A stretch of DNA of 64,000 nt, taken from contig NZ_JACCFH010000001.1 in the NCBI RefSeq assembly GCF_013410775.1, positions 2,728,001 to 2,792,000 on the forward strand. Direction: 5' to 3'. Under the pieces are notes generated by a model that was given only the letters and a program-made list of their open reading frames with translations, was not told the origin of the DNA and searched no databases. The stretch comes from Sphaerotilus montanus (GTDB lineage: Bacteria > Pseudomonadota > Gammaproteobacteria > Burkholderiales > Burkholderiaceae_C). Every line of letters starts with the position of its first letter. Within the stretch, counting starts at the first letter, position 1. Made by a program: the position numbers and the translations under genes. This document shows, one piece after another, positions 16,995-24,492 of this stretch.

Positions 16995-19387
16995 TACAGC
17001 CCCATAGCTTTCAGGTTGAGAGATGTTTTGGTGCTGATGTATTCAATTTCTGAAATTAAAGCCGGCAACGGCACCGCATACCGCTCCCCCAACTCCCGCA
17101 CCCGCCCCGTCAACCCCTGCGACACCCGATCCAGCTCCGACTGCACATCCGCCGCCAGCCGCGTCATCCACTTGTCGTCGATCACCAGCGCCCGGATCTC
17201 GTCGTCGGTCAGCGCGGCGTATTGCCGGGCGGCCTTCGTCTCCAGCGCTTTGCGGGCGTCCTTGATGCGCCGCCCCGCGTCGGCTTCCTGGTCGTTCAGC
17301 GCCAGCCACGCCTCCAACTGCACCCGCTCGTCCGCCGCCCCCGGATCGCCCTTGATCGCCTTCAGCCGCGCCTTGACGCTCAATGCCGTCAGCTTGCCCT
17401 TGTCCGTGCGCGCCTCGGCCCCGAGCAGCCCGTCCTCGCCGCCGTGTTCCTCTTCCAGTTCCTCCAGCAGCCGCGTGAACCCGTCGCGCACCGTCTCCAG
17501 CTCCGCCACCCACGCCGCGTCCGCCGCGAAATACCGCGCCACCACCAGCGGCATCGGGATCAGGTCCGTGTTCGGCTCCATCCGCCCCGCCGTCGCCCCC
17601 GGCCGCTGCGCCCGCCAGCCGTCCTGGACGATCTGCGACACGTCGTCCTGCATCACCTCGTCCCAGTAATCCATCAGGTGCTGGTACACGTCATAAGCGT
17701 CGATCAGCGGCGCCCCCTCGAACCGCGCCAGGATCGACTCCCCCAACGCCCGCACCAGCGCCCGCGCCGCATCCCCCACCGCCAGCGCCCGCAGCCCCAC
17801 CGTGCTCTCCTCGCGCCACGCCGCAAACCGCCCGCTCACCGTCGCGTTGAACGCCGTGAACTCCGCATGGCCGAAGATCGCCGCCCGGATCTCCGCCGCC
17901 GGCACCTTCAGCCGCACATGCCCCGGCCGCCCCGCCAGATCCTCGAACAAGGCCGCCCGCACCCCCGGAAACACCGCCCAGTAACGCTGCAGCGCGTCGA
18001 TGTCCCGCCGCGGAATGCCGCCGCGCAGGTGCGCCTCGATGTCCTGCAGATCCTCCGGCTCGCTGCCGTCGATGTAGCGCGGGATGTTCAGGTTCCAGTC
18101 GTTGGCCTCGATCTCCGCCAGCGGCACCCGGCGCGCATACCGCTCCGCTTCGCCCTGGCGCGTCACCACGTCCACGATGCGGTGGATGTCCTGCGCCCGC
18201 AGCCGGTTCTTGTTGCCGTCCTTGCGGAAGCCCCGGCTCGCATCGACCACGAACACGCTGTCCCGCGTCGCCGCCTGCGACTTGTCCAGCACGAGGATGC
18301 AGGCCGGGATGCCGGTGCCGTAGAACAGGTTCGCCGGCAACCCGATCAGCGTCTGGATGAACCCCTGTTTCAGCAGCCGCTGCCGGATCAACCCCTCCGC
18401 GCCACCTCGGAACAGCACCCCGTGCGGCAGGATCACCGCCGCCCGCCCGGTGCTCTTCAACACCTTCAGGATGTGCAGCAGGAAAGCGTAGTCGCCGTTC
18501 TTCTCCGGCGGCACGCCATACACGAAGCGCCCGAACTCGTCGTCCTGCGGCTGCAGCCCGTTGCTCCACGCCTTGCTGGAGAAGGGCGGATTGGCCACCA
18601 CGTAATCGAAGGTCTTCAACTGCCCCGCCGCGTCGCGGAACTGCGGCGACGACAGCGTGTTGCCCTTCTCGATCGCGCCCGTGGTGCAGTCGTGCAGGAT
18701 CATGTTCATCTTGGCCAGCGCGCTGGTGGCGTTGTCCATTTCCTGTCCGTAGAGCGTCAGCCCGTGCGGCGCCTCGGCCGCCACCTTCAGCAACAGCGAG
18801 CCGGAGCCGCAGGTCGGGTCGTGCGCGCTCCTCGATGCCGGCGTGTCCGCCCCGATCCCCAGCAGCCGCGCCATCACGGTCGAGACCTCGGCGGGTGTGT
18901 AGAACTGGCCCTTGCTCTTGCCGCTCTCGGTGGCGAAGTGGCGCATCAGGAACTCGTAGGCGTCGCCGAGCAGGTCATCGCCCTCGGCCCGGTTGCCGCT
19001 GAAGTCCAGCCCCGGCGCGTTGAAGATGCCGATCAGGTTGGAGAGCCGATCGACCATCTCCCGGCCCTTGCCGAGCTTGTCTGGGTCATTGAAATCGACG
19101 AGGTTGATGATGCCGTTGAGGTCGTTCTCTTCGGCCAATGCAGTGATCGCTGTGTTCAGCTTGTCGCCGATGTCCTTGTTGCCCTTGAGTGCCACCAGAT
19201 CACTGAAGCGGCTGCCCTCGGGCACGAAGATCTGGCCATCCGGATCACCCGCATACCGGTCGCTGACATATTTCATGAACAGCAGCACCAGCACGTAGTC
19301 CTTGTACTGGCTGGCGTCCATGCCGCCTCTCAACTCATCACAGCTCTTCCACAGCGATGCATACAGTTCTGATTTCTTGACGGCCAT
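16994..19387 (-). CDS. hsdM: Type I restriction-modification N6-adenine methyltransferase subunit M
   Basis: A 797-aa protein with the helical N-terminal HsdM domain (KKSELYASLWKSCDELRGG...), SAM-binding DPTCGSGSLL at 190-199 and catalytic NPPF at 266-269. The C-terminal part is longer than in the classic 490-530 residue HsdM and ends in a helical segment. The start MAVKKSEL at 19387 is preferred; an upstream extension to 19480 reads as non-coding and would overlap the start of the divergent GST gene. First gene of the minus-strand hsdM-hsdS unit. Methylates the site chosen by HsdS. Confidence 0.93.
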   Translation of the reverse strand: MAVKKSELYASLWKSCDELRGGMDASQYKDYVLVLLFMKYVSDRYAGDPDGQIFVPEGSRFSDLVALKGNKDIGDKLNTAITALAEENDLNGIINLVDFNDPDKLGKGREMVDRLSNLIGIFNAPGLDFSGNRAEGDDLLGDAYEFLMRHFATESGKSKGQFYTPAEVSTVMARLLGIGADTPASRSAHDPTCGSGSLLLKVAAEAPHGLTLYGQEMDNATSALAKMNMILHDCTTGAIEKGNTLSSPQFRDAAGQLKTFDYVVANPPFSSKAWSNGLQPQDDEFGRFVYGVPPEKNGDYAFLLHILKVLKSTGRAAVILPHGVLFRGGAEGLIRQRLLKQGFIQTLIGLPANLFYGTGIPACILVLDKSQAATRDSVFVVDASRGFRKDGNKNRLRAQDIHRIVDVVTRQGEAERYARRVPLAEIEANDWNLNIPRYIDGSEPEDLQDIEAHLRGGIPRRDIDALQRYWAVFPGVRAALFEDLAGRPGHVRLKVPAAEIRAAIFGHAEFTAFNATVSGRFAAWREESTVGLRALAVGDAARALVRALGESILARFEGAPLIDAYDVYQHLMDYWDEVMQDDVSQIVQDGWRAQRPGATAGRMEPNTDLIPMPLVVARYFAADAAWVAELETVRDGFTRLLEELEEEHGGEDGLLGAEARTDKGKLTALSVKARLKAIKGDPGAADERVQLEAWLALNDQEADAGRRIKDARKALETKAARQYAALTDDEIRALVIDDKWMTRLAADVQSELDRVSQGLTGRVRELGERYAVPLPALISEIEYISTKTSLNLKAMGL

Positions 19388-19478
19388 GGATCTCGGTCTC
19401 GGTGGGTCTGAAAGGTCTGAAAAGGGGCTGAAAACGCGGGCCGGAGCGTAACCCGACCTGCGCCCGTAGCATCGCGGC

Positions 19479-20156
19479 ATGCTGACCGTTCACCATCTCG
19501 AAAACTCCCGCTCGCAGCGCGTGCTGTGGCTGCTGGAAGAGCTGGGCCTGCCGTACGAGGTCCGGCACCACGCCCGCGACCCCCAGACGATGCTGGCGCC
19601 GCCCGCCCTGCTGCAGATCCATCCGCTGGGCAAGTCCCCGGTGCTCACCGATGACGCGGCGGGACTGACCGTGGCCGAGACAGGCGCCATCGTCGAGTAC
19701 CTGCTCGACGCCTGTCCCGGCTCACCGCTGCGGCCCGCACCGGGCACGCCGGACTTCCTGCGCTACCGCTACTGGCTGCACTTCGCCGAAGGCTCGGCGA
19801 TGCCGCCGCTGCTGCTCAAGCTGGTCTTCGACAAGGTGGCGTCGGCGCCCATGCCGTTCTTCGTGCGGCCGGTCGCGCGCGGGATCGCGGCCAAGGTGCT
19901 GGACAGCTTCGTCAACCCCAACCTCGTGCGCCAGCTCGCTTTCATGGAAGCCGAACTGGCGAGCCGCCCCTGGTTCACCGGCGAACACTTCACCGCGGCC
20001 GACGTGATGATGAGCTTCCCGCTGGAGGCCTCTGCCCAGCGCGCCGGTCTCACGGCGGCCTCGCATCCGGCACTCCACCAGTGGCTGCAGACCATCCACG
20101 CCCGACCGGCCTGGCAGCGGGCGCTGGCGCGGGGCGGGCCTTACGCGTTCGCCTGA
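19479..20156 (+). CDS. Glutathione S-transferase family protein
   Basis: A 225-aa protein with an N-terminal thioredoxin-fold domain (residues 1-80, NSRSQRVLWLLEELGLPYEV, the substrate-binding cis-Pro in GKSPVL, and the ETGAIVEYL glutathione contact) and a C-terminal all-helical domain with WFTGEHFTAADVMMSFPLE. This is the general bacterial GST layout. The substrate is not predictable. Divergent from hsdM with 91 bp between the starts. Confidence 0.85.
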   Translation: MLTVHHLENSRSQRVLWLLEELGLPYEVRHHARDPQTMLAPPALLQIHPLGKSPVLTDDAAGLTVAETGAIVEYLLDACPGSPLRPAPGTPDFLRYRYWLHFAEGSAMPPLLLKLVFDKVASAPMPFFVRPVARGIAAKVLDSFVNPNLVRQLAFMEAELASRPWFTGEHFTAADVMMSFPLEASAQRAGLTAASHPALHQWLQTIHARPAWQRALARGGPYAFA

Positions 20157-20318
20157 ACTTCTCCGTTGGTTGGACTTTGGGCACTTGCGATCCGGGGTGT
20201 CGCTATAAAACCACTCAGTACCAACCGATCGTTTCTGCTCCAGTACATGGTGTGACTGGGCAAACGGCGGGTTCTACAAGGAGCAAGAGAGGGCGGCTTA
20301 TCGGCTGATTGAGGGACT

Positions 20319-20361
20319 GACGGTCGATGTCGCTCTGCGTCGCAGAGCACACTTGACCGTC
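20319..20361 (+). other. Nested inverted repeat in the 457-bp gap between GST and LuxR genes
   Basis: Outer arms GACGGTC (20319-20325) and GACCGTC (20355-20361) enclose inner arms GCTCTGC (20332-20338) and GCAGAGC (20342-20348) around a 3-nt loop. There is no run of T after it, so a classic terminator is unlikely. It could be an operator, an RNA structure or chance. The rest of 20157-20613 holds no gene I can support, apart from a promoter candidate at 20432. Confidence 0.35.
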
Positions 20362-20431
20362 GATCTATTTCGTTCGGTTCTGACCGGCCGAGGCGCCTCA
20401 ATAGTGCGTGCGGTAGAACGCTGGAAGCGGA

Positions 20432-20460
20432 TTGATTTGTGAAAACCATCACGCTATCCT
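20432..20460 (+). promoter_or_regulatory. Possible promoter for the LuxR-family gene
   Basis: TTGATT (20432-20437) and TATCCT (20455-20460) are separated by 17 bp, about 150 bp ahead of the regulator start at 20614. Each hexamer has two mismatches to consensus, so this is tentative. Confidence 0.35.
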
Positions 20461-20613
20461 GAACTTACTTTTCGGCAATTCGAGGCCGTGGGGGTCACTC
20501 GAAGTTTGCCGGCAGGCCAGTCGTCAGGGGGCTGCCATGTTGAAACGGTCGAGCATCTTCAACTCGGTGCTGGGTGGCCTTGTGGCCACCGGGTTTCCAC
20601 AAGGCGGTGCGAC

Positions 20614-21795
20614 ATGACGCATGCCCTCGCTCAATACGATGCGCTGGTTCATCGCATCTACGACGCTGCGCTTGAACCCTCGCACTGGCCGGCGGTCGTC
20701 GCCGACATCGCCGCAGCTTGTGGCGGTAGCCGCTGTCTGTTGTTCACGCCGACCACCAGCCCGAAGCGGGGCGGGTTCACCATCCCGCACAACCTGTCGC
20801 AAGGGGCGCTGGAGCGTTGGGCGGCCAAGAGCATTCACGAAGATCCGCTCGTGCAAGCGGGGCTGCGCCGCAATCTGCTGCGTGAGGGCAACGCAGCCAC
20901 CAGTGTGGATCTGCTGTCGGATGAGGAACTGCACCGAACTTCCTTCTACAAGGAACTGTGGGCGCCGCTCGACATTGCCCGAGCCTGCTTCGGGGTGGTG
21001 TTCGATGGCATCGATTCCCACAAGCGGCCGACGGTGCTGGCGGTCTATCGAAGTGAACGTGACGGGCTGTTCGAGCCGGTGGTCGTGGATCTGGTGGCCC
21101 GACTCGTGGTTCACCTGTCGCGGTCGCTGGGGGTGATGTACCACCTGCGTGACAGTGAGTGGAAGGTGGCGTCTTCGCAGGCGGCGCTGGATCGTCTGGC
21201 GGCGGGGGTGTTGCTGCTGGACAGCAAGGGCGCGGTGCAGTTCACCAATGTCGCGGCGCATCGCGTGCTTCAGTGCGGTGATCCGCTCGCGTTGGTCCGG
21301 GGCGTGGCGTCCGGCCAGCTTCGGCCGACGCTTCACGCCAGGTTGAAGCGGTTCGAGGCGGATTTTCACCAAGCCGTCAGGGATGCGCTATCGCCGCTGG
21401 AGGAGGACAGTCCGCGGCATTTCTCCCAGTCGCTGGTGCTGCCGGACGCGGAGGATCGACCGGCCTGGGTGGTGCATGTCGCGCCGATCGGTGAACACGC
21501 GGCGTTGCCGGCCGGGTCGGGTGACGCGCTGTCGCGGGCCATTGTCATTCTGTATGACCTGGGGGCGGCTACCAGCGTGGAGCCCGCCGTGCTGAGCGAC
21601 CTGTTCGGACTGACACCAGCCGAATGCCGTGTGGCCTTGCAGGTGCTCAAAGGCGGAACGGCGGAAGAGATGGCCGGCCGCGTCGGGGTCGCGGTGACCA
21701 CCTTCAAGACGCAGTTGCAGAACGTCTATGCGAAGACGAACACGCATCGGCAGGCGGATTTGTTGAAGCTGTTTTTGGCGTTGGTTGCGCAGTAA
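20614..21795 (+). CDS. LuxR-family transcriptional regulator, single-domain HTH with unrecognised N-terminal sensor
   Basis: A 393-aa protein. The C-terminal about 65 residues are a LuxR helix-turn-helix (LFGLTPAECRVALQVLKGGTA, then MAGRVGVAVTTFKTQLQNVYAKTNTHRQADL). The N-terminal 320 residues show no receiver or autoinducer domain; a PAS-like stretch around LAAGVLLLDSKGAVQFTNVAAHRVL suggests a ligand- or redox-sensing module. The start MTHALAQYDALVH at 20614 is chosen over the upstream 20488, which reads as low-quality sequence. Targets unknown. Confidence 0.75.
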   Translation: MTHALAQYDALVHRIYDAALEPSHWPAVVADIAAACGGSRCLLFTPTTSPKRGGFTIPHNLSQGALERWAAKSIHEDPLVQAGLRRNLLREGNAATSVDLLSDEELHRTSFYKELWAPLDIARACFGVVFDGIDSHKRPTVLAVYRSERDGLFEPVVVDLVARLVVHLSRSLGVMYHLRDSEWKVASSQAALDRLAAGVLLLDSKGAVQFTNVAAHRVLQCGDPLALVRGVASGQLRPTLHARLKRFEADFHQAVRDALSPLEEDSPRHFSQSLVLPDAEDRPAWVVHVAPIGEHAALPAGSGDALSRAIVILYDLGAATSVEPAVLSDLFGLTPAECRVALQVLKGGTAEEMAGRVGVAVTTFKTQLQNVYAKTNTHRQADLLKLFLALVAQ

Positions 21796-21954
21796 TGGAT
21801 CGTGTGTATTTGGGGTAAACCCTCATTTTTTACTTGAGTAGGATCATCCGATCAGATGATTTGCGGCGAGTGGAAGTTGTTTATTATGATATTGTGTTTT
21901 GAGTGAGATTTTTAGAGTAAATTGTTTTTTGGCGAATACTGTCAGGAGTTTCCA

Positions 21955-21988
21955 TGAAGACGCTTTTCGTTTCTATGGCATTTTTGCT
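21955..21988 (+). pseudogene. 5' stub of a secreted-protein gene cut off by IS copy 2
   Basis: The ATG at 21955 opens MKTLFVSMAFL and then the IS begins at 21989. Joining this stub to the sequence after the right-hand duplication gives the signal peptide MKTLFVSMAFLLACVGAKAQ, continuous with the gene at 23034-23996. The stub shows that the native start codon and first eleven codons were separated from the rest. Confidence 0.8.
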
Positions 21989-23033
21989 CCTGATTAGCAA
22001 TGATTCTCAGCAAGGTGCCAACTGACGATCAGGCGTAGCGTAGAAGACAGACCAAGCGCAGGAGCGAGCACATGCCGATGAACCGAATCCAGTTCCAGCA
22101 GGGGATGTCGCTGCCAGAGTTCATGGCCAGCTTCGGCACGGAAGAGCAATGCGCCGAGGCGGTCAAGCAGGCGCGCTGGCCGCAGGGCTTCGAGTGCCCG
22201 CGCTGCGGCAGTGCGGCGCACTACGTGGTGGGCCACGGGGCGCGCAAGCTGTTCCAGTGCAACGGCTGCCGCCACCAGACATCGCTGACCGCGGGCAGCC
22301 TGTTCGCCAGCACCAAGCTGCCACTGAAGACGTGGTTCCTGGCGATCTACCTGCTCAGCCAGGCCAAGACGGGACTGTCGGCGCTGGCGCTCAAGCGGCA
22401 GGTGGGCGTGAGCTACCCGACGGCGTGGCTGATGCACCAGAAGATCATGCACGCGATGGCCGAGCGGGTGGACCAGTACCGACTCGACGGCACGGTGCAG
22501 CTCGACGATGCCTACCTTGGCGGAGAGCGCAGCGGCGGCAAGGCGGGCCGGGGTTCGGAGAACAAGGTGCCGTTCGTGGCGGCGGTCTCGGTCGATGACC
22601 AGGGGCATCCGCAGTACGTCAAGCTCGCGCCGGTGAGCGGCTTCACGCTGGAGGCGGTGGGCCAGTGGGCGCAGGCGGCGCTGATGCCGGGAACGCGGGT
22701 GGTCAGCGACGGGCTGGGGTGCTTCGCCGCGGTCACCAGCGCGGGCTGCCTGCACACGCCGATCGTGGTGGGCCAGCGCAAGCCGCGCGAGCTGCCCGAG
22801 TTCACCTGGGTCAACACGGTGCTGGGCAACCTGAAGACGACGTTGTCGGGTGCGTTCCATGCGTTCAAGTACCCCAAGTACGCCAGCAGCTATCTGGCAG
22901 CGTTCGCCTACCGCTTCAACCGCCGGTTCGACCTGCGCGGGCTGGTGGCTCGGCTCATCATCGATGTCGCGCGGTGCAAGCCTCGGGCTCAGCGGGTCGT
23001 TCGGGGGAATGCTGAGGATCGTTGCTAATCAGG
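21989..23033 (+). mobile_element. IS1595-family insertion sequence, copy 2 (1045 bp)
   Basis: Same ends as copy 1 (CCTGATTAGCAA / TTGCTAATCAGG), same length and same orientation. Flanked by a perfect 8-bp duplication TTTTTGCT at 21981-21988 and 23034-23041. Because copies 1 and 2 each have their own duplication, they inserted independently and are not the arms of one composite transposon. They are nevertheless direct repeats about 5.4 kb apart and could recombine. Confidence 0.95.
22072..23028 (+). CDS. IS1595-family (ISXO2-like) transposase, copy 2
   Basis: A 318-aa transposase matching copy 1 at every position I compared except residue 311 (Arg here, Leu in copy 1). The zinc-ribbon cysteines and the DDA / SDG acidic motifs are all present, so it is expected to be active. 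Arg at this position is shared with copy 3, so Leu in copy 1 is the derived state. Confidence 0.95.
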   Translation: MPMNRIQFQQGMSLPEFMASFGTEEQCAEAVKQARWPQGFECPRCGSAAHYVVGHGARKLFQCNGCRHQTSLTAGSLFASTKLPLKTWFLAIYLLSQAKTGLSALALKRQVGVSYPTAWLMHQKIMHAMAERVDQYRLDGTVQLDDAYLGGERSGGKAGRGSENKVPFVAAVSVDDQGHPQYVKLAPVSGFTLEAVGQWAQAALMPGTRVVSDGLGCFAAVTSAGCLHTPIVVGQRKPRELPEFTWVNTVLGNLKTTLSGAFHAFKYPKYASSYLAAFAYRFNRRFDLRGLVARLIIDVARCKPRAQRVVRGNAEDRC

Positions 23034-23996
23034 TTTTTGCTTGCGTGTGTGGGTGCGAAAGCTCAGATAGAGTCGTGTGAACGCTTGATGGCTTTTGATA
23101 CAACAGTCATTCAAAGCAATGTGGCTGCTAAATATTCTATATTGTCATTAATTAATCAACAAAACTATGAGTCTGTTAAACAAAGTGGTTCGGCAACTAT
23201 TTTAGGATATTTTGAGGGCGGCTTTGATGAGTTCAAACAAAAGCGTAGTCAGCTTGAATCACTACTTTTTGCTTCAGGAAGTTTTTCTTTGGATCAAGGT
23301 TTCTATCGGCATGCTCTTTCTTCTGTTGGCGCCCAAGCCTATGCCGAGTGTATTGCTAGGCAAGGAAATAAGCCTATTGCTGCTTGGATTGCAAACAAAA
23401 GTGCTGACGGTATTATTGCTGTTACCGTAAAGAGTGGAGTTACTGGCAATGCTACTGTAGTTTATACGGTTGACGGATCAGCCAAACCTATGAATCAGCC
23501 TGCACCGCTTTCGGCAGGGTCGAGTCAAACTTTGCTGTTTGCGCGTGATCCAAGTAAAGCATTCCTGATTGCTGTTAATGCGATTAATCAGGCAACTCAA
23601 GCTACAGACTCTGCGGTTATTGAGTTGCCAAGAATGCGGAATTTTGAAGTTGCATCTGAAGAAAAGATAATTAGTACTTCCCTCATGTGTGCTGCAGGCT
23701 GTCAAGGTAATACTGCAGGTTGTCGTATTATGGAGCCTGGTAAAATTGTAGCGCCTACAGGGTATGCGATAGATCGTAATACATTGCGTGAAGTTGGTCG
23801 TAGAACTAGATTTGGTCCCGGCAGTAAAAATATCTATATAAATTGGGTGGATGCTTTTGGTTCTGATGGAGGCATTCAATCTATTGATGGTCAAATTCAA
23901 TCTTGCGAGGGCAATAGTCCTCACACACAAGGGGCGACGGAGTTGACCTTTGAGGCGAGAGCGATTAGAAAATTTGTTCGCGAGGTTGTGAAATAA
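23022..23996 (+). pseudogene. Body of an AT-rich secreted-protein gene, now opening from a TTG inside the IS end
   Basis: Native coding resumes at 23034. Before it, the IS end supplies TTG-CTA-ATC-AGG in frame, giving a hybrid leader LIRFLLACVGAKAQ that partly recreates a signal peptide. The body (about 315 residues) matches no family I recognise. It has a Cys-rich patch (LMCAAGCQGNTAGCRIMEPG) and beta-rich stretches. Markedly AT-rich compared with flanking genes, consistent with transfer. Whether any product is exported depends on weak TTG initiation; classed as disrupted. Confidence 0.6.
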
Positions 23997-24115
23997 ATAA
24001 AATATATAATCCCACTTCTTTGCCGGAAGATGAAAGACTGGAACAATTTGCGTTTTGTAGATGACGGCAATATTTAGGTGGCCCCTATTAGCCGCTTTGA
24101 TCGGCTCACAAATTG

Positions 24116-24130
24116 AAAGCCCCCGGCTTT
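24116..24130 (+). repeat. Perfect hairpin resembling an IS200/IS605 end, in the 496-bp gap 23997-24492
   Basis: AAAGCC-CCC-GGCTTT forms a 6-bp stem with a 3-nt loop. A second small hairpin (AGCCG / CGGCT) lies at 24090-24106. Hairpins of this kind mark the ends of single-strand transposing IS200/IS605 elements, and a decayed tnpA lies 2.6 kb away at 26744. Linking the two is inference. I see no supportable gene in 23997-24492; a 102-codon open frame at 24113 has no family resemblance or ribosome-binding site. Confidence 0.35.
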
Positions 24131-24492
24131 GCTTGGGATGGCTACTTTACGTGTAAGAAATCACGATCTTTCAAACGCGCGTCGAATTGCAGACTGCATT
24201 ACGAGAGGAAGCGCTCGATGTTGATCCATCGCCGCTACTACTGCATGCCCATCGGCAGGCCGCACATGATAACGCAGTGGTCTGCAAATGCCCTGTCTGG
24301 CACAGTAAATAATCGGCATAGCAAAATTCAATTTTCAATTGAAGCAAGGAATTTTCGTTTATTCATAATATTGTCTATGTCAGGTTATCGGTGCGATGCG
24401 ATTTTGCCTCATGGATTATGAATCTTTAGTGTGGCATAAATTAATTACATATTTGTTTCGCGCAACTTTCACGCCCGAGTGGACCAGCCAAA

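Noticed and set aside
15503-23033. Composite transposon made of IS copies 1 and 2
   Set aside because: Each copy has its own distinct 8-bp target duplication (TATTCTTT, TTTTTGCT), so they inserted independently.
24113-24421. 102-codon open frame in the AT-rich gap
   Set aside because: No ribosome-binding site, no recognisable domain, starts on the hairpin; treated as non-coding.
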